The position numbers were made by a program, and so were the translations under genes. Below, one piece after another: positions 1-6,330 of a DNA stretch of 8,250 bases. Source of the DNA: Haloferacaceae archaeon (GTDB taxonomy: Archaea; Halobacteriota; Halobacteria; Halobacteriales; Haloferacaceae); NCBI GenBank assembly GCA_003554115.1, contig PWFE01000128.1, forward strand, positions 1 through 8,250. The letters are read 5' to 3'. Within the stretch, counting starts at the first letter, position 1, and the number at the start of each line of letters is the position of its first letter. The notes below the pieces were generated by a model. The model was given only the letters and a program-made list of their open reading frames with translations, was not told the DNA's origin and made no database searches.

Positions 1-323
1 AGACGACCAAAACGGAGTTCGTCGACGACGCGACCGACCGGATCGCGGCGAAAACCGACGTGCTCGAACCGATGGGCAACGAGGTGTTCATCTACCTGCT
101 GTTGAGCGACGACGCCGAAGCCTCGATGGACACCGCCCAGGCCGACGATCAGCTGCTGATGAGCACTGATCCCGACAGCACGCTGGGCGAAGACGAAGAT
201 ATCGAGGTGGTGCTGGACCGCAGCAAGCTCCACCTGTTCGACGGCGTCACGGGCGAGGCGATCACCCACGGGCTGGCCCCGTCGACCGCCGCCGCCTCCG
301 AGCCGGGCACACAGGCCGACTAG
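1..323 (+). CDS. Sugar ABC transporter ATP-binding protein, C-terminal end (MalK/UgpC type, partial)
   Basis: Only the last 106 codons are visible; the reading frame runs in from the left edge with its first full codon at 3 and stops with TAG at 321-323. No Walker A, signature or Walker B motif is in view. The identification rests on the C-terminal regulatory (TOBE/OB-fold) pattern of MalK/UgpC/MsmX ATPases: a strand reading DVLEPMGNEVFIYLLL, then an acidic linker, a strand IEVVLDRSKLHLFD and the terminal LFDGVTGEAITHGL, equivalent to the usual 'H-LFD-x-x-TGE' ending. This domain normally sits on the cytoplasmic ATPase subunit that powers uptake of sugars or glycerol-phosphate-like solutes. 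The tail after residue HGL is a short Ala/Ser/Glu-rich extension. The downstream sugar oxidoreductases and isomerase fit a carbohydrate importer. A GTG at 60 is internal to the gene and should not be taken as the start. The substrate is unknown. Confidence 0.85.
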   Translation, partial: TTKTEFVDDATDRIAAKTDVLEPMGNEVFIYLLLSDDAEASMDTAQADDQLLMSTDPDSTLGEDEDIEVVLDRSKLHLFDGVTGEAITHGLAPSTAAASEPGTQAD

Positions 324-329
324 TCGGCC
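314..329. repeat. Perfect 16-bp palindrome across the ATPase stop codon
   Basis: GGCCGACT followed directly by AGTCGGCC reads the same on both strands and contains the TAG stop at 321-323. As RNA it could fold into a 6-bp stem with a CTAG loop. A second small stem follows at 333-346 (AGAGG, loop CACC, CCTCT). No T-run follows, so a classical terminator is not supported. A transcript-end structure or a dimeric operator for the gene at 389 are both possible. Confidence 0.5.
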
Positions 330-355
330 ACCAGAGGCACCCCTCTCGATTCGAA

Positions 356-366
356 TACATTATCAA
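356..366 (+). promoter_or_regulatory. Candidate archaeal TATA box for the oxidoreductase at 389
   Basis: An AT-rich stretch (TACATTATCAA) is centred about 27 bp before the ATG at 389. That is the spacing expected if transcription starts at or next to the ATG, giving a leaderless mRNA as is common in haloarchaea. No Shine-Dalgarno sequence lies before the ATG. It is inferred from position and composition only. Confidence 0.45.
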
Positions 367-388
367 TAGCAGTAGTAAATAATATTCA

Positions 389-1483
389 ATGAGTTCAGAC
401 ACCAATCCACAGATCGGTATCATCGGGCTCGGTGGCATCGGCCACCATCACGCCGAGCGATTAGCCGACACACAGGCCGACCTTGCGGGCGGTCTCGACA
501 TCTCGGGGGAGGCCCGCGAGTCGTTCCGGGAAGCGTTCGACGTCCCGACCTACGAGGAATCCGAGAACCTCCTTTCGGCGGTCGACGCCGTGTTGATCAC
601 AACGCCAAACCGGTTCCATGAACAGTACGCAATCGAAGCACTCGACGCAGGCTGTCACGTGCTGCTCGAAAAACCGCTGGCCCACACCCTCGACAGTGCC
701 AACCGCATTGCTGAGGCTGCCCACGAGGCCGAGGGGTTCTGTATGGTCGGCTTTAACAACCGATTTGCCGCGCCCGTCGAGGTAATCAAACAGTACCAGT
801 CCGAGGGCCGGTTTGGTGATGTTTCGCATATCGATGCCAACTACGTCCGTCGACGCGGCATTCCGGGCCGCGGATCGTGGTTTACCTCCAAAGAGGTCGC
901 CGGCGGTGGCGCGCTGATCGATATCGGTGTTCACGCCATCGATCTCGCACTCCACTTTCTGGATTTCCCGGAGATCACCGAGGTCTCGGGAGCAACGCGC
1001 TCGCAGTTCGGCACGCGCGAGGAGTACGCCTACATCGAGATGTGGGGCGAGGATATCGGCCCCCAGGGGTTCGATGTCGACGATTCAGCACACGCACTGC
1101 TGCGCACTGAGTCGGGCCAAACCGTCTCGCTGGATGTCGCATGGGCAACCAACCGCCCACCGAACAACGAGTTCGTCATCCAAGCCAGCGATGCCGGCGC
1201 GCGCTTCGACCGCGGGAGCCACGACCTGACGATCTACAAAGCCAGTGGGTCGGGCACTGATCACCTGACAGACACTGATATCCAAACACAGGCCGTCGAC
1301 ACCCACAAAGCCGAGTTGCGCTACTTCGTCGAGCACGTCGCCGCGGGCGAGCAGCCCGACCAGAACACCGTCGCAGAGGGGCTGGCTGTCCAGCGTGTGA
1401 TCGACGCGATCTATCGCTCCTCCGAGCAGGGCAAGGCCGTCTCGTTGGAAACAGAGACGCCAGCCGCAATCCCCTCGGAGTAG
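389..1483 (+). CDS. Gfo/Idh/MocA family NAD(P)-dependent oxidoreductase
   Basis: This 364-residue protein has the two-domain layout of the family. The N-terminal Rossmann fold carries GLGGIG (residues 13-18, a canonical GxGxxG). EKP (94-96) supplies the catalytic Lys95. The C-terminal half holds GGGALIDIGVHAIDL (172-186), whose Asp178 and His182 correspond to the family's catalytic/substrate-binding residues. Members oxidise or reduce a hydroxyl/keto group on sugars, inositols or their derivatives in the cytoplasm. Length is typical. The ATG at 389 starts just ahead of the Rossmann strand and has a TATA-like box at leaderless spacing. The gene follows the transporter ATPase by 65 bp on the same strand and shares the region with a second family member at 2852, so a role in catabolism of the imported sugar is likely. 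Cofactor preference and substrate cannot be assigned. The family call is firm. Confidence 0.9.
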   Translation: MSSDTNPQIGIIGLGGIGHHHAERLADTQADLAGGLDISGEARESFREAFDVPTYEESENLLSAVDAVLITTPNRFHEQYAIEALDAGCHVLLEKPLAHTLDSANRIAEAAHEAEGFCMVGFNNRFAAPVEVIKQYQSEGRFGDVSHIDANYVRRRGIPGRGSWFTSKEVAGGGALIDIGVHAIDLALHFLDFPEITEVSGATRSQFGTREEYAYIEMWGEDIGPQGFDVDDSAHALLRTESGQTVSLDVAWATNRPPNNEFVIQASDAGARFDRGSHDLTIYKASGSGTDHLTDTDIQTQAVDTHKAELRYFVEHVAAGEQPDQNTVAEGLAVQRVIDAIYRSSEQGKAVSLETETPAAIPSE

Positions 1484-1520
1484 CGAGACGACTGCGAGCC
1501 GACGGCTCGCGCCGCTACTC
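1478..1520 (+). terminator. Compound stem-loop overlapping the oxidoreductase stop codon
   Basis: An inner hairpin, GCGAGCC (1494-1500), loop GAC, GGCTCGC (1504-1510), is a perfect 7-bp stem. It is nested in an outer 8-bp stem GAGTAGCG (1478-1485) with CGCTACTC (1513-1520), and the outer stem includes the TAG stop. No T-run follows, so Rho-independent-style termination is not clearly shown. It may end or stabilise the transcript, separating the oxidoreductase from the gene at 1600. Confidence 0.45.
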
Positions 1521-1539
1521 GGTGGGGTAGTTGCAAGAA

Positions 1540-1548
1540 CCTATATCA
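1540..1548 (+). promoter_or_regulatory. Candidate TATA box for the small membrane protein gene
   Basis: CCTATATCA lies about 55 bp before the ATG at 1600. A start of transcription near 1570 would leave a leader of roughly 30 nt. It sits just after the stem-loop at 1478-1520, consistent with a separate transcription unit. Support is by motif and position only. Confidence 0.35.
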
Positions 1549-1599
1549 GTGATCGAAAAGAGGAGATAGTTCAAGTGTGCTTCAGCTCAATCACTTGGC

Positions 1600-1794
1600 A
1601 TGGAACACGAACAACTGTTCCGACTACTTGGAACAGGGATGGTCGCAGTCGGCCTTTTTTTGACTATCCTTTCAGCTCTCGACGGGACGCTACTCCGGAC
1701 TGCTCTCTGGGCGTTCTACACGCTGTGTGGTGTCGCAATTCTGTACGAGAAGTCAGATGGGATCCACCTCGTAGATACTCGTCTTGATAACTGA
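1600..1794 (+). CDS. Small hypothetical membrane protein with two predicted helices
   Basis: The protein has 64 residues. Two hydrophobic stretches, about residues 10-26 (LGTGMVAVGLFLTILSA) and 32-49 (LRTALWAFYTLCGVAILY), each suit a membrane span. They are separated by a short loop with Asp and Gly, and the C-terminal tail is polar and charged. No recognised domain or catalytic motif is visible. It stands alone between two inferred promoters, so it may not belong to the sugar operon. Small two-helix proteins of this kind are common, mostly uncharacterised, in haloarchaea. A competing frame starting at 1575 gives a basic, low-complexity peptide and was not preferred, because hydrophobic periodicity supports this frame. 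The function is unknown. Confidence 0.6.
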   Translation: MEHEQLFRLLGTGMVAVGLFLTILSALDGTLLRTALWAFYTLCGVAILYEKSDGIHLVDTRLDN

Positions 1795-1830
1795 TCTACC
1801 GATCCACCACCCACACCCATCCAAACACCC

Positions 1831-1858
1831 ATATAAAACATCCATAAACATTTATTCG
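1831..1858 (+). promoter_or_regulatory. Promoter region of the isomerase/oxidoreductase pair
   Basis: Two TATA-like candidates lie before the ATG at 1881. ATATAAAA at 1831-1838 would give a leader of roughly 20 nt. TTTATTC at 1851-1857 is centred about 27 bp from the ATG and would give a leaderless transcript. The upstream stretch 1802-1857 contains no G on the plus strand. Which box is used cannot be decided from the sequence. Confidence 0.45.
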
Positions 1859-1880
1859 GGGTGTTGTACATAGTTTTGGT

Positions 1881-2849
1881 ATGGAACTCGGAGTACTCAC
1901 TGTCCCACTCGGCAATCAGCCACGCGAACAAGCGTTCGCCTATCTCAACGAAATCGGCGTCGACTGCGTCGAACTCGGTGTTGGCGGCTTTCCCGGCGAC
2001 GACCACGTCGACCGAACCGACCTCCTAGACAGCGAGGACGCACGCACCGAGCTGATGGCTGATCTCGAAGAACACGAGCTGTCGATCAGCGCGCTGGCGA
2101 CCCACAACAACCCGCTGCATCCCGACGACGACCGAGCGGCCGAGGCCGACACCGAGCTCCGCGAAGCCATCGAGTTGGCTGCCGAACTCGATGTAAACAC
2201 CGTCACCTGCTTTTCGGGGCTTCCCGCTGGCGGGCCGAACGACGAGGTCCCAAACTGGATCACCGCCCCGTGGCCCGTCGAGCACGCCGAGGCCCACGAG
2301 TATCAGTGGACCGTCGCCGAAGAGTACTGGACCGACTTGGCGGAGTTCGCCGACGACCACGGCGTCGACATCGCCATCGAGATGCACCCCAACATGCTTG
2401 TCTACGAACCCCACGGCATGCTCAAACTCCGCGAACTCACCAACGACCGAATCGGTGCGAACTTCGATCCCTCACATCTCTACTGGCAGGGAATCGAGGT
2501 CACCGACGCCATCCGGCTGCTGGGCAACGAAGACGCCATCCACCATTTCCACGCCAAAGACACCAAGATCTACGAGCCACAGGCCCGCGAGAAGGGCGTC
2601 CTCGACACCACCGCTTACACCGACGAACCCAACCGTGCCTGGCTGTTCCGCTCGATTGGCTACGGCCACGGCGAGAGCCACTGGAAGGACGTGGTCTCGA
2701 CGCTCCGGATGGTCGGCTACGAAGGCGCGCTCTCTATCGAACACGAGGACTCGCTTACCTCAGCGACCGAAGGCTTGGAGAAGGCCGTCGACGTACTTTC
2801 GCGTGCCATGTTCGAAACAACCCCCGGCGACGCCTACTGGGCTGAGTAA
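1881..2849 (+). CDS. Sugar phosphate isomerase/epimerase-like TIM-barrel protein (AP endonuclease 2 / xylose isomerase-like fold)
   Basis: The 322-residue protein matches the metal-dependent xylose-isomerase-like TIM-barrel superfamily. The barrel strands are recognisable, and the expected metal/catalytic residues are in order: Glu167 in AIEMHP, Asp196 in NFDPSHL, His224 in HFHAKD and Glu287 in SIEHED. These follow the usual E-D-H-E set of the family. An N-terminal strand (MELGVLTVPLG) begins directly at the ATG at 1881, which supports that start. Members include sugar epimerases, isomerases, inosose dehydratases and ketoglycoside lyases, so the family name does not fix the reaction. The stop is only 2 bp before the next gene, a Gfo/Idh/MocA oxidoreductase, so the two are almost certainly cotranscribed. 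An enzyme that acts on the keto-sugar made by one of the neighbouring dehydrogenases is a reasonable inference. Confidence 0.88.
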   Translation: MELGVLTVPLGNQPREQAFAYLNEIGVDCVELGVGGFPGDDHVDRTDLLDSEDARTELMADLEEHELSISALATHNNPLHPDDDRAAEADTELREAIELAAELDVNTVTCFSGLPAGGPNDEVPNWITAPWPVEHAEAHEYQWTVAEEYWTDLAEFADDHGVDIAIEMHPNMLVYEPHGMLKLRELTNDRIGANFDPSHLYWQGIEVTDAIRLLGNEDAIHHFHAKDTKIYEPQAREKGVLDTTAYTDEPNRAWLFRSIGYGHGESHWKDVVSTLRMVGYEGALSIEHEDSLTSATEGLEKAVDVLSRAMFETTPGDAYWAE

Positions 2850-2851
2850 CC

Positions 2852-3985
2852 ATGTCCGAGCCACTGAAAATCGGGATGCTGGGCTACCGCTTTATGGGCA
2901 AGGCCCACTCGAACGCGCTGGCCCGGCTCCCGATGTTTTTCCCCGACGCGCCCGCAATCGAACGCCACACGCTGATCGGCCGCGACGAGGGGGCCCTCGC
3001 CGACGCGGCCGGTCGCTTTGGCTTCAGCCACACTGCAACCGACTGGGAGGACGTCATCGACGAGGTCGACGTGTTCTACAACCTTGGGCCGAACCACCTG
3101 CACGCCGAACCCTCGATTGCCGCCCTTGAGGCCGGCACCCCTGTCTTCTGTGAGAAACCGCTGGCACCGACCCTCGACGAAGCCGAAGCGATGCGAGACG
3201 CCGCGAGTGAGGCCGGCGTGCCGGCAGGCTGTGCGTTCAACTACCGATTCGTCCCCGCGATCCAGTACGCCAAAAATCTGATCGACAGCGGCGAGCTCGG
3301 CGAAATCCGACACGTCCGTGGGCAGTACCTCCAAGATTGGCTCGTCGACCCTGATGCACCGTGGGCCTGGCGAATGGACGCCGACCTCGCTGGCTCCGGC
3401 GCGCTTGGCGATCTGGGCGCGCACACGGTCGACCTTGCGCGGTTCCTAGTCGGCGAGCAGGCCGGCGACATCGAACGCGTCTCGGGTCACTTGCAGACGT
3501 TCGTCGACGAACGACCAGTGTGCGCCGACGATGGTGAGACAATCGAGGAGTACCGGCCAGTGACGGTCGACGACGCCTACAGCGCCAACGCCGAGTTCGA
3601 AAACGGCGCGGTCGGCAGCTTCGAAGCCTCCCGGTTCGCCACGGGCCACAAAAACGACCACACCATCGAGATCCACGGCTCCGAGGGGAGCCTCCGCTTT
3701 GGTCTCGAACGCCTCAACGAACTTGAGGTGCTGACCGGCGACAGCCGAGGCTATGAGACCGTGCTGGTGACCGACGAATCCGATCCCTACGTTGAGCACT
3801 GGTGGCCACCGGGCCACGTCATCGGCTGGGAACACACCTTCGTCCACGAAAACTACGAGTTCCTCTCGGCAGTCGACGCCGCCGGCGAGTTTTCACCCTC
3901 GTTTCAGGACGCCTACGAGGTCCAAACAATCCTTGATGCCATCGAGCGCGCCGACGAGCGCGGCGAGTGGATTACAATCCGATAA
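2852..3985 (+). CDS. Gfo/Idh/MocA family oxidoreductase (second copy, divergent from the first)
   Basis: This 377-residue protein has the family layout: an N-terminal nucleotide-binding fold, EKP at 101-103 with catalytic Lys102, and GALGDLGAHTVDLARFL (183-199) with Asp187 and His191. The dinucleotide-binding loop reads GYRFMG (11-16), so the middle Gly of GxGxxG is replaced by Arg13; the following KAHSNAL is typical of one family branch. It is clearly not a recent duplicate of the 389 gene, since the two share mainly motif residues. Extra length lies in the C-terminal sheet (about 205-240 and 310-325). The ATG at 2852 begins 2 bp after the preceding stop, which implies cotranscription and possibly translational coupling. 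It probably oxidises or reduces a sugar or keto-sugar intermediate handled by the TIM-barrel partner. The substrate is unknown. Confidence 0.9.
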   Translation: MSEPLKIGMLGYRFMGKAHSNALARLPMFFPDAPAIERHTLIGRDEGALADAAGRFGFSHTATDWEDVIDEVDVFYNLGPNHLHAEPSIAALEAGTPVFCEKPLAPTLDEAEAMRDAASEAGVPAGCAFNYRFVPAIQYAKNLIDSGELGEIRHVRGQYLQDWLVDPDAPWAWRMDADLAGSGALGDLGAHTVDLARFLVGEQAGDIERVSGHLQTFVDERPVCADDGETIEEYRPVTVDDAYSANAEFENGAVGSFEASRFATGHKNDHTIEIHGSEGSLRFGLERLNELEVLTGDSRGYETVLVTDESDPYVEHWWPPGHVIGWEHTFVHENYEFLSAVDAAGEFSPSFQDAYEVQTILDAIERADERGEWITIR

Positions 3986-3997
3986 GTACTAGCCGGA

Positions 3998-4723
3998 TCA
4001 GGGCGCTGGTTTCTGATCTTGCAGTCGACGTTCGGCCTCCTCTTGGTCTTCGGGATAGCCAACATCGATTCGCCAGCCGTCGATTCGAATGGCATCGATA
4101 GTTCGACCCGACCGAATCAACAGGTCAATGGCCTCGCTGATCTCGTACTCGTCGCGATTCGAGGGCTGGACGAGTTTGCAGGCGTGGAAGATAGCTGGCG
4201 AGAACGTATAGAAACCAGTCATCACGAGGTTAGACTCCGGCTCGTCGGGTTTTTCAACGACGTCCGTGATTTCGCCGTAGGCGTTGGTCTCACAAACACC
4301 GTAGCGGCTCGCTTCATCCCACGGAACCTCCTCGACAAGGAAGGCTGCATCCGCCCGATCCTCGCGCTGTCGACGAACGACATCCTTCAGGTTGGCCTGA
4401 AAGATGTTGTCGCCAAGCATAAGCATGAAGTCGTCGTCGATGTGCTCTTCGACCATCAGCAGAGCATGAGCCAGCCCCTTCTGTTCACGCTGGTGGGTGT
4501 AGGTAATCGGAATCCCCTCGAACGAATCGCCGTAGTGTTCAATGATTGATTCTTTGAGATAGCCGACGACGACAACAAACTCGTCGGCACCGAGCTCGGC
4601 GAGCTGTTCGAAACAGTGTGTGAGCAGTGGCTTGTCGTCGACTTCGACCATTCCCTTTGGTTTGTCGTCAGTGAGTGGTCGGAGTCGTGTTCCCTTGCCT
4701 GCTGCGAGGACGACAGCTTTCAT
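3998..4723 (-). CDS. aglF: Glucose-1-phosphate nucleotidyltransferase (UTP-glucose-1-phosphate uridylyltransferase, AglF-like)
   Basis: The 241-residue protein carries the sugar nucleotidyltransferase signature LAAGKGTRLRPLT (residues 6-18) and KPKGM (21-25). GDN at 104-106 provides the metal-binding Asp105, EKP is at 157-159, and WRIDVGYPED (217-226) holds the second metal Asp220. It transfers a nucleotide to glucose-1-phosphate; Haloferax volcanii AglF makes UDP-glucose for N-glycosylation, and this sequence closely resembles it. The ATG at 4723 is chosen because the signature strand MKAVVLAAG begins there and a TATA-like TATTTAC (4746-4752, minus) lies about 27 bp upstream. The frame stays open to 4789, but that would add 22 residues unlike the family. 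It is divergent from aglM, which uses UDP-glucose, and this strengthens the UTP assignment. Its 3' end converges on the sugar operon with 12 bp between stops. dTTP use cannot be excluded from sequence alone. Confidence 0.9.
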   Translation of the reverse strand: MKAVVLAAGKGTRLRPLTDDKPKGMVEVDDKPLLTHCFEQLAELGADEFVVVVGYLKESIIEHYGDSFEGIPITYTHQREQKGLAHALLMVEEHIDDDFMLMLGDNIFQANLKDVVRRQREDRADAAFLVEEVPWDEASRYGVCETNAYGEITDVVEKPDEPESNLVMTGFYTFSPAIFHACKLVQPSNRDEYEISEAIDLLIRSGRTIDAIRIDGWRIDVGYPEDQEEAERRLQDQKPAP

Positions 4724-4745
4724 ACCCGCGGTAGCTGCTCGTGAC

Positions 4746-4756
4746 GTAAATACTTT
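4746..4756 (-). promoter_or_regulatory. Candidate TATA box for aglF
   Basis: On the minus strand the box reads AAAGTATTTAC and is centred about 27 bp before the ATG at 4723. That suits a leaderless transcript and supports the shorter start for aglF. Confidence 0.45.
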
Positions 4757-4814
4757 CACGGTCAATAACCAGTTATACGAACCGAACAACGTAGCCGAGT
4801 TAGTGACGGCCTAA

Positions 4815-4822
4815 TTTATAAA
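4815..4822 (+). promoter_or_regulatory. Candidate TATA box for aglM
   Basis: TTTATAAA lies in the 154-bp divergent region. It predicts a transcript start near 4845 and a leader of about 30 nt. A weaker AT-rich stretch at 4848-4855 (TGAAAATA) is at leaderless distance from the ATG at 4878 and is an alternative. Confidence 0.45.
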
Positions 4823-4877
4823 CAGGCGGCCACGGCGGGCACAACAGTGAAAATAGCCGAGCGACACTGTACATCCA

Positions 4878-6170
4878 ATGAAACTCAGCGTTGTCGGCAG
4901 CGGCTACGTAGGGACGACAATCGCGGCCTGTTTTGCGGAGTTGGGCCACGACGTGACTGCCATCGATATCGATGAGTCGGTCGTCGACAGCCTCAATAAG
5001 GGAACAGCCACGATTTACGAGCCAGGACTCGACGAGCTTCTCAGCGAGCACGCCGGTGGCCGGCTGCGAGCGACAACTGACTACAGCGTGATCCCCGACA
5101 CCGAGGCGACGTTTCTCGCACTTCCCACCCCGTCAAACGACGACGGCAGCATCGATACGTCAATTATCCTTGCGGCCGCCGAGTCGGTCGGTGAGGCACT
5201 CGCCGAAAAAGCAGACCGGCATCTCGTCGTTACCAAAAGCACAGTCACACCGGGAACAACCGAAGACGAGATCGCCCCCGTGGTTCGGGAGGCCGCCGAT
5301 GAGAGCACGAAAATCAGCTTCGGCATGAACCCCGAGTTCCTCCGTGAGGGCTCTGCGGTCGACGACTTTCTGTACCCGGATAAAATCGTACTCGGCACTG
5401 CAACCGGAGACGAGTGGGCTGCCGAGACGCTCCAAGCGGTTTTCGAGCCACTGGTTGACCGGACCGACGCGCCCGTGGTCACCACCGGTATCCGTGAGGC
5501 AGAGATGATCAAATACGCCAACAACGCGTTTCTCGCCACAAAAATCAGCCTGATAAACGAGTTGGGTAACATCTGCAAAGAACACGAAATTGACGCCTAC
5601 GAGATCGCCGACGCAATCGGGCTCGACGACCGAATCGGCGAGCAGTTCCTCCGCAGCGGGGTGGGCTGGGGTGGCTCTTGTTTTCCAAAAGACGTGGCAG
5701 CGATCATCGCCGCCGCACGCAAACAGGGCTACAACCCCGAGTTGCTTTCGGCTGCAGTTGCAGTCAATGACCGCCAGCCCCGTCGAATGGTCGAGTTGCT
5801 CGAACGCCACATCGATCCCACGGGTAAACGGATCGCGGTGCTCGGGCTTGCTTTTAAACCCGGGACCGACGATATCCGTAACTCACGGGCAATCCCACTC
5901 ATCGAGTCGCTGTTGGCTGTCGACGCCGAAGTCGTCGCCTATGATCCGGTTGCAGCCGATAACATGCGCGAGCGGTATCCCGAAATAGCGTACGCCGACA
6001 GTGCGGCCGACGCGTTGTCGGGAGCCGATGGCGCACTCGTCGTCACTGACTGGCCGGAGTTTGCTGAACTCGACGATGCGTTCGATACAATGTCGACGCC
6101 CGTCGTCGTCGATGGTCGACGGATAATCAAACACCGTGAAGGGTTGGTGTATGAAGGGCTGACGTGGTGA
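4878..6170 (+). CDS. aglM: UDP-glucose 6-dehydrogenase (AglM-like)
   Basis: The 430-residue protein fits the UDP-glucose/GDP-mannose dehydrogenase family at full length. GSGYVG (7-12) is the NAD-binding loop and Asp30 in AIDID ends the second strand, favouring [26 protein letters not shown] and [23 protein letters not shown] are family blocks. Lys212 in [10 protein letters not shown] and the nucleophile Cys268 in GGSCFPKD are both present. The C-terminal UDP-binding domain ([14 protein letters not shown] onwards) is intact, so the neighbouring insertion has not damaged it. The enzyme oxidises UDP-glucose twice to UDP-glucuronate in the cytoplasm. In Haloferax volcanii AglF and AglM act in sequence to supply glucuronate for S-layer N-glycosylation, and the divergent pairing here supports the same flow. 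The ATG at 4878 starts right at the first Rossmann strand. Other nucleotide-sugar dehydrogenases of the family are the alternative. Confidence 0.93.
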   Translation: MKLSVVGSGYVGTTIAACFAELGHDVTAIDIDESVVDSLNKGTATIYEPGLDELLSEHAGGRLRATTDYSVIPDTEATFLALPTPSNDDGSIDTSIILAAAESVGEALAEKADRHLVVTKSTVTPGTTEDEIAPVVREAADESTKISFGMNPEFLREGSAVDDFLYPDKIVLGTATGDEWAAETLQAVFEPLVDRTDAPVVTTGIREAEMIKYANNAFLATKISLINELGNICKEHEIDAYEIADAIGLDDRIGEQFLRSGVGWGGSCFPKDVAAIIAAARKQGYNPELLSAAVAVNDRQPRRMVELLERHIDPTGKRIAVLGLAFKPGTDDIRNSRAIPLIESLLAVDAEVVAYDPVAADNMRERYPEIAYADSAADALSGADGALVVTDWPEFAELDDAFDTMSTPVVVDGRRIIKHREGLVYEGLTW

Positions 6171-6330
6171 ATAACCTCGGGGTCAAGCCCCGAGGCTTCC
6201 TGTTTCCGCGACGCACTTTGCAGACACTCGCTGATAATCAGCGGTATCCGTAGGGAGTGCAGTCTCCACAGGCGTTGATTCGGGCCATCCCAGCCCTAAT
6301 TTAGAAAAGCCTCTCTGCAAGACGTTCATC
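6171..6330 (-). ncRNA. Predicted reRNA (omega RNA) scaffold at the tnpB 3' end
   Basis: TnpB nucleases use an RNA made from the 3' end of their own gene and the right end of the element, with the guide read from flanking DNA. By analogy the scaffold would overlap the last tnpB codons and the hairpin at 6175-6195. The guide would continue on the minus strand into about 6170-6150, the end of aglM. The 5' limit given is approximate and no folding was computed. Confidence 0.3.
6175..6195 (-). repeat. Right-end hairpin of the tnpB element
   Basis: On the plus strand, CCTCGGGG (6175-6182), loop TCAAG (6183-6187) and CCCCGAGG (6188-6195) form a perfect 8-bp stem. The tnpB stop codon lies in the loop. 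In IS605-group elements such a subterminal hairpin marks the right end and forms the 3' part of the TnpB guide RNA scaffold. Confidence 0.8.

Noticed and set aside
461..955. Long minus-strand open frame opposite the first oxidoreductase (164 codons)
   Set aside because: High-G+C haloarchaeal genes commonly leave open antisense frames; the sense strand has clear family motifs and the antisense product resembles nothing known.
2270..3129. Arg/Pro-rich plus-strand open frames overlapping the TIM-barrel gene and second oxidoreductase
   Set aside because: Highly basic, repetitive products in a proteome that is otherwise acidic; typical out-of-frame shadows.
2834..3424. Minus-strand 196-codon open frame opposite the second oxidoreductase
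   Set aside because: No recognisable family pattern, no promoter, and full overlap with a well-supported gene.
3986..3997. Possible terminator between the convergent sugar operon and aglF
   Set aside because: Only 12 bp separate the stops and no clear stem or T-run is visible; termination must happen within the opposing genes or by another means.
4019..4549. Plus-strand 176-codon open frame opposite aglF
   Set aside because: Antisense of a gene with complete nucleotidyltransferase motifs.
4724..4789. 22-residue N-terminal extension of aglF to an earlier ATG
   Set aside because: The family signature starts right after the ATG at 4723, a TATA-like box sits at leaderless distance from it, and the extension does not resemble the family.
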